From Melioribacter sp. (lineage in GTDB: Bacteria; Bacteroidota; Ignavibacteria; Ignavibacteriales; Melioribacteraceae): a stretch of DNA of 64,000 nucleotides. The stretch's first letter is position 1, and each line of letters opens with the position of its first letter. Both the position numbers and the translations under genes were made by a program. Positions 47,968-57,777 of this stretch are shown in pieces. A model generated the notes under the pieces. That model was not told the DNA's origin. It worked only from the letters and a program-made list of their open reading frames with translations, and ran no database searches. Where the stretch lies: positions 1 through 64,000 of the forward strand of contig JAHEZQ010000009.1 in the NCBI GenBank assembly GCA_023250955.1, in the 5' to 3' direction.

Positions 47968-48387
47968 TCAGAGATAAAAATTTACTGCGCGAGATCTTGA
48001 TTTCTTCAACTCTTCATTAACAATTGTATAACGTTTACTACCGTCGTTAGTTTTAGTTAAGTGTCTTTCTTCTATTCTAATCTCTTCTTGTAAGTCCCGT
48101 TTAGATACGGTAGGCTTACGAATAATTTTAACTTCTTTAGGTTTTAAATCATCTATTGGAAAAATTAGCGGCGGGATGGATCCTATCTTTTTTCGAAATA
48201 ATTCCTGTTCATAATTAATTTTTCTTTGTAAGAACGATAACTTTAGATTAAAATTACCTTCAGCTGAGTTATAAGAATCTTCTTCTTCAATTCTAGATTT
48301 AGACATTAAATAAGAAATGATAATAACACATACTAATAATGTCCCTCCAAAAAGAAGAATATCATAGATGATCTGTATTAATTCCAT
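47968..48387 (-). CDS. Small single-pass membrane protein, unknown
   Basis: 139 residues. One transmembrane helix (about 8-29) is followed by a charged cytoplasmic-type tail with many Lys/Glu/Arg and a short IPPLIFPIDDL stretch. No family recognised. The start is taken as the ATG at 48387; the frame also opens at the TTG just before. It is downstream of the EamA gene, separated by about 195 bases in which I see no feature. Confidence 0.55.
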   Translation of the reverse strand: MELIQIIYDILLFGGTLLVCVIIISYLMSKSRIEEEDSYNSAEGNFNLKLSFLQRKINYEQELFRKKIGSIPPLIFPIDDLKPKEVKIIRKPTVSKRDLQEEIRIEERHLTKTNDGSKRYTIVNEELKKSRSRAVNFYL

Positions 48388-48582
48388 CAAATTTTCCGTA
48401 TTAAGACTCCATAATATGACAACTGATATGCCATTAATTTTTTGATTTTAGAATGTTTTTTGAAAGCCCAGGTGTTGCAAAGTGGTTTCAATATGAGATT
48501 GGTAAATATTTTAAGACATATTTTTTCATTTTTATTCGATTGGAACGAGATCAAACAAGTTATAATTGAGTTGAAATACTAA

Positions 48583-49467
48583 TTAACGTAAGAATATAAT
48601 TGCAACACCGCTTACAGCAACAAATGCACCAATGATCGAAATCCAGGATAATTTTTCCTTATAATAGAAATACACTAACGGTAACATAAGAATTGGTACA
48701 GTTGCCATAATTGTAGATGCAATTCCAACTTTGGTATGCGAAATAGATATGAGACTAAATGTTATTCCAAGATATGGACCAAAAACCGCACCGATAAGAG
48801 TAAATAAAAATCCTTTTTTATCTTTCATGAAAACTTTTACTGGCTCTTTAAATCTTTTTGTAACGATAACGATGGGATAAATTATTACTACTGCAGAAGC
48901 AATTCTAACAAAACTTGCGAGAAAGCCATTGATCTCGTTTTCATTAAAAGCTTGTTTCGCAAAAATTAATCCGACTGCCTGACCTAATGCGCCAATGAAA
49001 GCATAAAATATTCCGCTGTAATCTATTTTATAATTTGATGAAGGTCTTTCTTCTCTTTTGAAAATAACTAATGCAATTCCAGAAACTGTTATTGTAATTC
49101 CAATAACACCAAGAAGAGATAAACTTTCACCCAAAAATAAAAAAGCAAGCAAAGCCGATACGGGCGGAACGAGCGCCATTACCAACATGCTTAGTCTTGC
49201 ACCAATATTTTTGAATGCTTTAAATAAAAAAGTGTCTCCAATTACTAATCCGGCAAACCCGCTTATTGTAAGATTCCAAATTTGATTTGAGGAGAGATCT
49301 ATTTTCACACTTAAAAACATTAATGTTACAGATAATAACAATAATGCAATCAGCATCCGTGTTACATTTACATACATAGGTCCAACACGAATTGATGCTT
49401 CGGTAAATGCAATAGAACTCATAGACCAAAGACAAGCAGTTATTAGAGCGGTTACTTCACCAAGCAT
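48583..49467 (-). CDS. EamA-family (DMT superfamily) transporter
   Basis: 294 residues with ten predicted membrane helices in two five-helix EamA repeats (about 5-135 and 150-290). LLFLGESLSLLGVIGI and YKEKLSWISIIGAF are the paired family motifs at the end of each repeat. Members export metabolites such as amino acids; the substrate is not readable. It lies downstream of two glycosyltransferase genes but with a repeat-bearing spacer of about 85 bases between. Confidence 0.88.
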   Translation of the reverse strand: MLGEVTALITACLWSMSSIAFTEASIRVGPMYVNVTRMLIALLLLSVTLMFLSVKIDLSSNQIWNLTISGFAGLVIGDTFLFKAFKNIGARLSMLVMALVPPVSALLAFLFLGESLSLLGVIGITITVSGIALVIFKREERPSSNYKIDYSGIFYAFIGALGQAVGLIFAKQAFNENEINGFLASFVRIASAVVIIYPIVIVTKRFKEPVKVFMKDKKGFLFTLIGAVFGPYLGITFSLISISHTKVGIASTIMATVPILMLPLVYFYYKEKLSWISIIGAFVAVSGVAIIFLR

Positions 49468-49473
49468 AGGAAT

Positions 49474-49553
49474 AATAAATTATAAGTTATGAGTTATTAG
49501 TTATGAATTATGAATGTTAAAAAGTTTTTAATTCAACATTCATAACTTAAAAT
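49474..49553. repeat. AT-rich intergenic repeat with inverted ATGAATGTT/AACATTCAT
   Basis: Runs of ttatgaRtta units (TTATGAGTTATTAGTTATGA) are followed by ATGAATGTT...AACATTCAT around about 15 bases and then aaattcaaaatt. A similar AT-rich unit lies before sufB's stop near 41.34 kb and near 2.59 kb. The hairpin could end the GT9 transcript, although it lacks GC pairs. Confidence 0.45.
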
Positions 49554-50588
49554 TCAAAATTGTTTTAATTCGTTCCACCTTTGATCAACAACATCCCAAA
49601 CACTTTTCACTGTAATAGCATCCAGAGCTTTCCTTTCATCTTCATCTGTGTAAGTTTCAAGAACTAACGGTGATTTAATTGTACGATGAATTTCTCCATA
49701 AGGCGACCAATCAGCAGGATCAGTTGAACCCAGTAATGCAATGATCGGTATCTTAACTGCGTTAGCAACATTCATGGGCCCAGTGCACACAGAAATAAAC
49801 AACGAGCAATTTTGGATTATTGCTGCGAGTTGACTAATTGAATTTGTTGCCGGTGACAGAATCGAGTTTCTACCTAATGAACCAGAAATCTTATTTACAA
49901 GCTCAAATTCATTTTTTCCCCAAGTTAAAAGAATAGTAACATTATATTTTTCAATTAATAATTTTGATAATTGAATAAATTTTTCTGCCGACCAAGCCCT
50001 ATTCGATTTACTTGCACCGGGATGAATGCAAATTGTATTGTTTCTTTTTAAGGAATTAGATGCAAAAAAATCTATAGCAAATTTATTATCAACTTCCGAA
50101 ATATAGACTAAGGGATTTTGGTCCCTTACTTCCAATCCAATCCGCTTTATAACATCAAGATTTCTATGTACTTCATGGTAACCACCAATCGGATGTTTGA
50201 TAGAATGTGTGTAACATTTATTGTAAAATTTTTCCCGATAACCGATTCTAATCTTTGCACCGCTTAGGTAAGTTAACACAGAAGCACGTTCGGATTTCCA
50301 TTTAAGATCAACTGCGAGATCGAATTTTCTTTTTCTCAACTTCAAAATTTTAATAAGTTGTTTGAAAAACGATTCATCAACATAACGGCCACTCTTCTTA
50401 AGAAAAATATATTCATCAACAATAAATCCTTCGGGGAGAATTTCACTCATCAAATTATTGGTAAACATTGTGATCTTGGCATCCGGAAAATTTTCTCTGA
50501 TTGCTTTGATTGTTGATGTAGCCATTATCAGATCACCAAGTGCGCCCCATTTCAAGATCAAAATATTTTTTACGTTTTTGACAATCAT
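49554..50588 (-). CDS. Glycosyltransferase family 9 (heptosyltransferase-like), second copy
   Basis: 344 residues of GT-B fold. ILKWGALGDLIMATSTIKAI at the start, CIHPGASKSNRAWSAEKF near 190, and SVCTGPMNVANA/ALLGSTDPADWSPYG in the donor half are typical of ADP-heptose:LPS heptosyltransferase-like enzymes. The exact sugar is unknown. Its ATG overlaps the preceding GT9 gene's stop by four bases. Confidence 0.9.
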   Translation of the reverse strand: MIVKNVKNILILKWGALGDLIMATSTIKAIRENFPDAKITMFTNNLMSEILPEGFIVDEYIFLKKSGRYVDESFFKQLIKILKLRKRKFDLAVDLKWKSERASVLTYLSGAKIRIGYREKFYNKCYTHSIKHPIGGYHEVHRNLDVIKRIGLEVRDQNPLVYISEVDNKFAIDFFASNSLKRNNTICIHPGASKSNRAWSAEKFIQLSKLLIEKYNVTILLTWGKNEFELVNKISGSLGRNSILSPATNSISQLAAIIQNCSLFISVCTGPMNVANAVKIPIIALLGSTDPADWSPYGEIHRTIKSPLVLETYTDEDERKALDAITVKSVWDVVDQRWNELKQF

Positions 50589-51589
50589 AGATTCAAAATA
50601 TTCTTCATTTTAGAATAGACCTCATCAACAGAAATTCCGCCAAGATACGACAGCTCTCCTTTGGGGAAGGACCTTTTTCCTGTAATTACAAAGTGATTAT
50701 CGGACTCATCATAAAAATTCCAGCATTTTTGGTTGTCGTCAGGCATCAAAGCAATTACAGGAATTTTCAATGCTACAGCTAAATGCCGGGTTCCTGTATC
50801 ATTTGATATGAATAGTTTGGCTTTTTTAATCAATGCTGCCGTGAGGTTTACATCTTTAGAATTGTAGAAAAAAACATTTTTACTTTTTACTTTTTCTAAA
50901 ATTTCTTGAACGATTTTTTCTTCTTTTGGTCCCGCGATGATCAAAACTTTAAAATTTTTCTCGCTTGATATTTTCCCGATTAACTCCGCATAATTTTTAG
51001 ATTGCCAAATTTTTGTCGGCTCACTTGCACCTGGATGAATAACAATTAACTTATCATCGTTTTGTAGATTATTTGTTCTTAAAAATTCTTCTGTCCATTG
51101 TTCGTTTTCTTCCGAAACAAAAAATTCAGTCTTATAATTAACCGATTCGTTTGTAAAGGCTGAAATGAGTTTGTTGTAGTAATCCAAATAGCTGATCGTA
51201 TCTTCATAAACTTCAACATGTTTATTGAACAAAAACCAGAAACTCTGTTTACGTGGCGCAATTCTAATTTTCGCACCGCTAATAAAAGCTAGGAATGCTA
51301 TTCTATCACCCGGCTGAAGTGAAATTAAAACATCAAATTTCTCTTTTCTAATTTTTTTCCAAAAAGATAATTCTGCAGAAATTCTTTCAAATGGTTTTTT
51401 ATTTCGAATACTGAAATCAAAACTTAGGATTCGATTTACATTAGGATTGTTCTTCAACACATCTTCATATTCACTTCTAACAAGAAGAACAATTTCATCT
51501 TGCGGGTATTTATTGCGGAGTTGTTTTAATCCCGGAGTCGAGACAATTAAATCACCGAAGAACTTTGTATTAATGACAAGTATTTTCAC
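50585..51589 (-). CDS. Glycosyltransferase family 9 (heptosyltransferase-like), first copy
   Basis: 334 residues, the same family as its neighbour but clearly divergent: ILVINTKFFGDLIVSTPGLKQL, VIHPGASEPTKIWQSKNY, and FISNDTGTRHLAVALKIPVI are visible. The start is a GTG. A pair of overlapping GT9 genes suggests sequential addition of two sugars to a lipid-A-linked or surface glycan. Confidence 0.9.
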   Translation of the reverse strand: MKILVINTKFFGDLIVSTPGLKQLRNKYPQDEIVLLVRSEYEDVLKNNPNVNRILSFDFSIRNKKPFERISAELSFWKKIRKEKFDVLISLQPGDRIAFLAFISGAKIRIAPRKQSFWFLFNKHVEVYEDTISYLDYYNKLISAFTNESVNYKTEFFVSEENEQWTEEFLRTNNLQNDDKLIVIHPGASEPTKIWQSKNYAELIGKISSEKNFKVLIIAGPKEEKIVQEILEKVKSKNVFFYNSKDVNLTAALIKKAKLFISNDTGTRHLAVALKIPVIALMPDDNQKCWNFYDESDNHFVITGKRSFPKGELSYLGGISVDEVYSKMKNILNL

Positions 51590-51618
51590 TATAATAATTT
51601 TTCTTATACTTTATACAA

Positions 51619-51646
51619 TTTACACTATACCTTTCTATAGTGTAAA
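51619..51646. repeat. Perfect 11-base inverted repeat across the glnA stop
   Basis: TTTACACTATA (51619-51629) and TATAGTGTAAA (51636-51646) flank a six-base loop; the right arm includes the glnA stop codon (51635-51637). It has few G-C pairs and no good T-tract, so it is not a clear terminator. Confidence 0.6.
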
Positions 51647-53014
51647 ATACATCTTATATTCAAATGGGTGAGGCATTGTACCAATAGCATTAATTTCTTC
51701 ATTCTTAACTTTTACCCACTGCTCTAAAAGTTCATCGCTAAAAATATTTCCCCGTTTCAAGAAATCATTATCTGCTTCCAAAGCATCTATTGCTTCGGTA
51801 AGATTACGTGGAAGCATTGTTACTTTTTGGCGGTCTTCTTCTAAAAAATTTTTATCGTAAGGACCAAATCCTTCTTTTACAGGATCAATCTTATTTACAA
51901 CACCATCAATTCCGGCAAGAAGCATTGCAGTTAAACAAAGATATGGATTCATTGTTGCATCAGGCGGGCGATATTCAAAACGTGTCTCATCAGGATTGTT
52001 AACATATTTTGGAATCCTAATTGCAGAAGCGCGGTTACCTTGTCCGTAAGTCATCGCAACCGGTGCTTCAAAACCCGGAACCAATCGTTTATAAGAATTT
52101 GTACTTGGATTTGTAAATGCAGAAAGAGCCGGACCATGTTTCAACATTCCGCCCATAAAAAATCTTCCAAGCTCGTTCATGTTTCCGTATTCGCCTTTTT
52201 TATAGAATGCATTCTTTCCGTTCTTAGTTAGAAACAAATGTAAATGCAATCCGTTGCCGGGCTGATGATACATTGGCTTAGGCATAAAGGTTATGAACAA
52301 ATTTTTCTGACGTGCAAAATTAAATAGAACATATTTTGCTGTGATTATATTATCTCCGGTTGTTAACAGATCATTAAAATAAGTTTCAATTTCCTGCTGT
52401 CCGCGTTCGCCCGTTTCATGATGATGATATTTTATTTTTATACCAAATTTCTGCAGCAGTTTTGATGCCTCATCACGAAAGTCATCATAAATATCGAAAG
52501 GATTAGCGGCATGGTATGCACGTTTATAAAATTCTTCCGCATGTTCAACTCGGTAATAAGAAGTAGCAGTGCGTGTATCATAATCAACATTTGAAAAAAT
52601 ATAAAACTCAAATTCAGGTCCCCACCAAGATTTATCTGCGCCCGTAACTTTTTTAAGTAGTTGTTCGGCTTGCATTGCAAGATATCTGCCGTCTTGAGTA
52701 AAGCGTGATCTTTTTGTATCGGTCAACATAATATTGGAATAAAAACTGAGCGTAGGTGCATCGCGGAAAAGATCAATCACTGCTGTTTCCAAATCCGGAA
52801 TTAAAATCATATCACTGTTTTCAACTTTACGGAATCCAAAACTTGAACCATCGAATCCAACTCCTTCGGAAATTAATTTGTTCATTATGTTATCATGAAC
52901 AGGAAGAGAAATGTGATGCAGTCTTCCTGAAAGATCAATACACTTTAAATCAATAACCTCAATTTTGTTTTTCTTAATGATATTGTTGATAGATTGGATT
53001 GATTGCTTAGACAT
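51635..53014 (-). CDS. glnA: Glutamine synthetase type I
   Basis: 459 residues starting MSKQSIQ; GAGG five bases before the ATG at 53014 sets the start 12 codons inside the longest frame. Landmarks are EGVGFDGSSF, EFEFYIFS, HHHETGERGQQEIE, GNGLHLHLFL and ATMNPYLCLTAML. In the region where adenylylated GSI-beta enzymes carry NLYDLP with the target Tyr, this protein reads KNFLEED, so regulation by adenylylation is unlikely. It begins 37 bases after the eno terminator. Confidence 0.95.
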   Translation of the reverse strand: MSKQSIQSINNIIKKNKIEVIDLKCIDLSGRLHHISLPVHDNIMNKLISEGVGFDGSSFGFRKVENSDMILIPDLETAVIDLFRDAPTLSFYSNIMLTDTKRSRFTQDGRYLAMQAEQLLKKVTGADKSWWGPEFEFYIFSNVDYDTRTATSYYRVEHAEEFYKRAYHAANPFDIYDDFRDEASKLLQKFGIKIKYHHHETGERGQQEIETYFNDLLTTGDNIITAKYVLFNFARQKNLFITFMPKPMYHQPGNGLHLHLFLTKNGKNAFYKKGEYGNMNELGRFFMGGMLKHGPALSAFTNPSTNSYKRLVPGFEAPVAMTYGQGNRASAIRIPKYVNNPDETRFEYRPPDATMNPYLCLTAMLLAGIDGVVNKIDPVKEGFGPYDKNFLEEDRQKVTMLPRNLTEAIDALEADNDFLKRGNIFSDELLEQWVKVKNEEINAIGTMPHPFEYKMYFTL

Positions 53015-53049
53015 TATAACCTCGATAGAAGTATTAAATAATATAGACA

Positions 53050-53076
53050 AAAAAGCCCCCGATCATTCGGGGGCTT
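53050..53076 (-). terminator. Terminator after eno
   Basis: AAGCCCCCGA (53053-53062) pairs with TCGGGGGCTT (53067-53076) around a four-base loop, followed on the minus strand by TTTTTTG. It is one of the strongest hairpins in the window. Confidence 0.93.
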
Positions 53077-53093
53077 ACTAAAAAATCTATTAA

Positions 53094-54518
<1,425 letters not shown>

Positions 54519-54603
54519 TTATATTTATTTAAGATTTTAAAATTTGTGCTGAATCATAATCTTCGGCATAGTAAATATTGAATTCTCTTTCCACAATGAA
54601 TTT

Positions 54604-54676
54604 ACCCCGGTAGCTCAGTGGATAGAGCAAGAGTTTCCTAAACTCTGGGTCGGAGGTTCGATTCCTCTCCGGGGTA
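54604..54676 (+). tRNA. tRNA-Arg (anticodon CCT)
   Basis: A 73-base cloverleaf: acceptor ACCCCGG/CCGGGGT, D-stem GCTC/GAGC, anticodon stem AGAGT/ACTCT with loop TTCCTAA, and T-arm GGAGG-TTCGATT-CCTCT with one G-U pair. The anticodon CCT reads AGG. CCA is not encoded. Upstream lie about 210 bases after eno's start with no other gene visible. Confidence 0.95.
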
Positions 54677-54712
54677 CACAAAGTCAGTTACTTATTTTGA
54701 AAAGGAGCTTAC

Positions 54713-54991
54713 ATGAGAAGAATTATGGGAATTATTGTCTCTGCGTTAGTTGATATTGTTTGTTTTCTGCAAGGAAGTATAATTCTTGCTTATGCCCTTC
54801 TTCATTTTAGCTATAAGATTGAAGTTGTTAGAGGCGAAGGAATTAATCCTGTTGAGACACAGAATGTACCCGTTGCAATCGGCGGATATTATTTTTATTC
54901 AGATCAATATATGAAAGTAGCATTGATTGGTTTAGCTCTCATAATTACAGGTTTCTTGATGAGAAGCTGGAGAAAAAGTTATAACGATTAA
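54713..54991 (+). CDS. Small two-helix membrane protein, unknown
   Basis: 92 residues with two membrane helices (about 8-30 and 67-85) and a short loop that contains Gly-Gly-Tyr-Tyr. AAGGAG five bases before the ATG supports a real gene. No family recognised. It lies 37 bases after the tRNA. Confidence 0.62.
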   Translation: MRRIMGIIVSALVDIVCFLQGSIILAYALLHFSYKIEVVRGEGINPVETQNVPVAIGGYYFYSDQYMKVALIGLALIITGFLMRSWRKSYND

Positions 54992-55077
54992 TTTTTTATT
55001 TATACCAACATTCAGGTTTTTATTCTAAACAAAGAATTACAAAATTTTATTTTTCAACTAATTTAAGGAATACCTTA

Positions 55078-56592
55078 ATGAACAAAAAAACTACCTCATT
55101 AATATTATGTTATGCATTCATAATATTAACCGTTGGTTCAATTACCTCTTTAGGTCAATCTACATTTAAGGATTTTGGCTATAAGGGAGGCTTACAGTTT
55201 AACGGCGTTTTACCTACAACAGAATTCGAAAGTGATAATGGTTTAGCACTTTCATCTTATCTATTCAAAGGTTTTTTTAGATTTGAATTGAATAAGGACT
55301 GGCAGCTGGAAGCAAATGCCGGTTATGGAAAGCTTTCAGGTAAGGATTTTAATTACACTTTAATGAAAACCGGTACCGGTGAGTATGAGACTTCAATCAT
55401 TCCAATTGAAGCAAGATTACTTTACACGCCATTCGAATTAGAAAACTGGAACCCCTATTTCTATGCCGGCCTAGGTCTGCTTAATTACAGCGTAACAAAA
55501 AAACCGGTTTCAGTTTCAGTTTTAGCCGTTGAAACAGATGGCTGGACATTAGGAATACCTGTTGGAGTAGGAACCGAATTAAAATTATCTGATGAAATAG
55601 CTTTAGATTTTAGTGTTGGGTACAACTGGACTACCACAGATAATTTGAATTACTTCAGCATTAAAGGAACAAATGACGGTTATATTAATTTAGGAGTTGG
55701 TATATCCTTTTCAAACGAAAGCTTAAATACTGATAAGGACCATGACGGTTTAACCAGACGTGAAGAGCTAGAACTCGGTACAGATCCAAATAATGCTGAT
55801 ACGGATGGTGACGGTTTACAAGATGGCATGGAAGTAAAACAGTACAATACTGATCCTAAAAAAGCCGATACCGATGGTGACGGATTAACGGACGGCGACG
55901 AAATTCTAAAATATAAAACCAATCCACTCAAAGCAGACTCAGATAATGATGGTCTAAATGATGGCGATGAAATAATGAAATACAAAACTAATCCATTAAA
56001 TCCGGATAGCGACGGTGATGGATTAAAAGACGGTGAAGAAGTAAATATGTTCAAAACTAATCCATTGAATGCCGATACCGATGGTGACGGATTAAAAGAT
56101 GGTGAAGAAGTAATGAAATATAAAACTGATCCGTTAAAAGCTGATACTGACGGCGGTACTATTAATGACGGAGTTGAAGTTAAACGAGGAACAAATCCTT
56201 TAGATCCATCTGATGATGTTCCACCTGCATTTGTTGAAAAAGAACAAACATTTGATAATGTTCATTTTGGATTCAACAAACACAACCTCACAAAGTCTGA
56301 AAAGAAAATTCTTGATAACGCTTATGATGTTATCAGCAAGCTTAACGAAGCAAAGGTTGCTTTAGGAGGTCATGCCGATGCAATTGGATCCGATAAATAC
56401 AATCAACAACTTTCTGAGAAGAGAGCTAAAGTGGTAAAAGAATATCTTGCTAAGAAAGGTTTAAGCGAAGCTCAAATTGCTGCAGAAGGATTTGGAGAAT
56501 CAAAACCTGTTGCACCAAATAAAACTGCAAAAGATAGAGCAAAAAATAGAAGAGTTGAGATTACTGCAAAGTATATGGAAAAGAATAAGTAA
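55078..56592 (+). CDS. OmpA-family outer membrane protein with thrombospondin type 3 repeats
   Basis: 504 residues: signal peptide (about 1-27), an eight-strand-type barrel (about 35-212, with WNPYFYAGLGLLNYS), seven Ca-binding TSP3 repeats (219-380), and an OmpA/MotB peptidoglycan-binding domain (about 388-500) with GHADAIGSDKYNQQLSEKRA and NRRVEITA. It ties the outer membrane to peptidoglycan, as OmpA does. AAGGA precedes the ATG by eight bases. A strong terminator follows. Confidence 0.92.
   Translation: MNKKTTSLILCYAFIILTVGSITSLGQSTFKDFGYKGGLQFNGVLPTTEFESDNGLALSSYLFKGFFRFELNKDWQLEANAGYGKLSGKDFNYTLMKTGTGEYETSIIPIEARLLYTPFELENWNPYFYAGLGLLNYSVTKKPVSVSVLAVETDGWTLGIPVGVGTELKLSDEIALDFSVGYNWTTTDNLNYFSIKGTNDGYINLGVGISFSNESLNTDKDHDGLTRREELELGTDPNNADTDGDGLQDGMEVKQYNTDPKKADTDGDGLTDGDEILKYKTNPLKADSDNDGLNDGDEIMKYKTNPLNPDSDGDGLKDGEEVNMFKTNPLNADTDGDGLKDGEEVMKYKTDPLKADTDGGTINDGVEVKRGTNPLDPSDDVPPAFVEKEQTFDNVHFGFNKHNLTKSEKKILDNAYDVISKLNEAKVALGGHADAIGSDKYNQQLSEKRAKVVKEYLAKKGLSEAQIAAEGFGESKPVAPNKTAKDRAKNRRVEITAKYMEKNK
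55732..56217 (+). repeat. Tandem 69-base (23-residue) TSP3 repeats in the OmpA gene
   Basis: D-x-D-x-D-G-L starts recur at residues 219, 241, 264, 287, 310, 333 and 356, a 23-residue period. The first copy is variable and the seventh is degenerate (DTDGGTI). Each loop should bind calcium. Confidence 0.88.
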
Positions 56593-56603
56593 GAATAGAT
56601 ATG

Positions 56604-56634
56604 AAAAAGCCCCGCATATGCGGGGCTTTTTTTT
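56604..56634 (+). terminator. Terminator after the OmpA-family gene
   Basis: AAAAAGCCCCGCAT (56604-56617) pairs with ATGCGGGGCTTTTT (56618-56631), then TTT. The palindrome also has an A-tract on the other side, so it can act for the convergent lipoprotein gene at 56644. Confidence 0.93.
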
Positions 56635-56643
56635 GAAATTAAA

Positions 56644-57009
56644 TTACTTTCTTATAGCAGTCCAATTCCCTCTAGCATAACTTGCATCCCATTTACCGGT
56701 ACCATTATCATAAGAAAGGGTACCTTCAACAAATCCCATTTTTTGGCCCAATGCAAATAAATCAGCCAATAATTTCCCTTCTTTTGTAACGTTCCCTTTA
56801 ATGGTTACTTCATAACTGTTCCCTTGGAAAAAAACATCTTTTGAAAAAGAAAAATCATTATTGGCAGAAATATCAAATTCGAAAACTTCAGTTAGGTCAC
56901 CATTTAATTTTAATTCCCACTTACCCTCAAAAGAATCTTTATTAAATAAACTGCATGATGATAAAAAAGCTAAACTGACAAAAAGGAAAAAAATAATTCT
57001 GAGTTTCAT
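56644..57009 (-). CDS. Small lipoprotein, lipocalin-like fold possible
   Basis: 121 residues with a signal and lipobox LSSC (Cys19). The mature part begins with a GKWELKLNG strand and ends GKWDASYARGNWTAIRK, a pattern seen in small beta-barrel or lipocalin-type proteins, but no family is assigned. AGAGG lies five bases before the ATG. It follows the 238-aa gene by eight bases and is probably cotranscribed with it. Confidence 0.68.
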   Translation of the reverse strand: MKLRIIFFLFVSLAFLSSCSLFNKDSFEGKWELKLNGDLTEVFEFDISANNDFSFSKDVFFQGNSYEVTIKGNVTKEGKLLADLFALGQKMGFVEGTLSYDNGTGKWDASYARGNWTAIRK

Positions 57010-57017
57010 ATTAACCT

Positions 57018-57734
57018 CTATTTTATTATTTCAGGATCCAGGCCATGTTCTTTGAACAAATTCTTATATTTTTTTAATACAACTTGCTTAAACTCATCAA
57101 GAATAGAGATAAACTGTACAAGTGATATATCACCGCCAAATTTGAAATAATACTCTATCAATTGTTCAAGATAAATGTTAGTTAATTTTGAGATAGCTGC
57201 GAATGAATCCGTGGTAACATGATCAAGTTTATAAAGATTATCTAATTCTTCTGGCCGAATTAAATCTTCTTCATCAAGAACTGAAAAATCTTCTATTGTA
57301 TTTTCAATAGCACTTCTTTGAGACCATACACGTGCTAATTGTAATAAGACAGAAATAATTTCTCTTAATTTTTGTTCACGCGATAATTTTAGATCACCTA
57401 ATGTCTTATCGTTTAGAGATTCTTTTATTGACATAATCTGATATTTATCTAATATGTTAGATAATTTTTCGGATGGTTCGGAACCTAAAACAATTTCTCT
57501 AAACTTTTGCTGAATATTTTCTGTAAAAGCAATTTGTGTATCGCTTATAATATTATTAGTTGTCAGCAATTCAATAATTTCATCTTTGCGTTCAGGATAC
57601 TTCCGAAGTAAAAATTCTTCTGTGTATTCAAAATCTTCTGATGTATTTAAAGGATCATCCATTAAACTTACAAGATATGATTTAAGTTTTAGAAGAATAA
57701 TAAAAAGATCAAATTGTTCTGAACCCATTAACAT
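57018..57734 (-). CDS. Hypothetical alpha-helical protein (238 aa)
   Basis: Cytoplasmic-looking, helical throughout and acidic in the middle, without a signal or membrane segment. No catalytic motif or family recognised. A second ATG two codons in (57728) is an alternative start. It lies 43 bases after mgtE and nine before the small lipoprotein; a shared transcript is likely. Confidence 0.6.
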   Translation of the reverse strand: MLMGSEQFDLFIILLKLKSYLVSLMDDPLNTSEDFEYTEEFLLRKYPERKDEIIELLTTNNIISDTQIAFTENIQQKFREIVLGSEPSEKLSNILDKYQIMSIKESLNDKTLGDLKLSREQKLREIISVLLQLARVWSQRSAIENTIEDFSVLDEEDLIRPEELDNLYKLDHVTTDSFAAISKLTNIYLEQLIEYYFKFGGDISLVQFISILDEFKQVVLKKYKNLFKEHGLDPEIIK

Positions 57735-57777
57735 CTCATTTTTAATTTTCTTGTATCAAAAATAAAATTCATTTCTT

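Noticed and set aside
55680..56054. Open frame antisense to the OmpA-family gene (124 codons)
   Set aside because: It is the mirror of the TSP3 repeat coding sequence: Ser/Pro-rich, repetitive, without a ribosome-binding site.
55732..56217. Regular 69-base repeats considered as a CRISPR array
   Set aside because: The repeats code for TSP3 motifs in frame and have no unique spacers between them.
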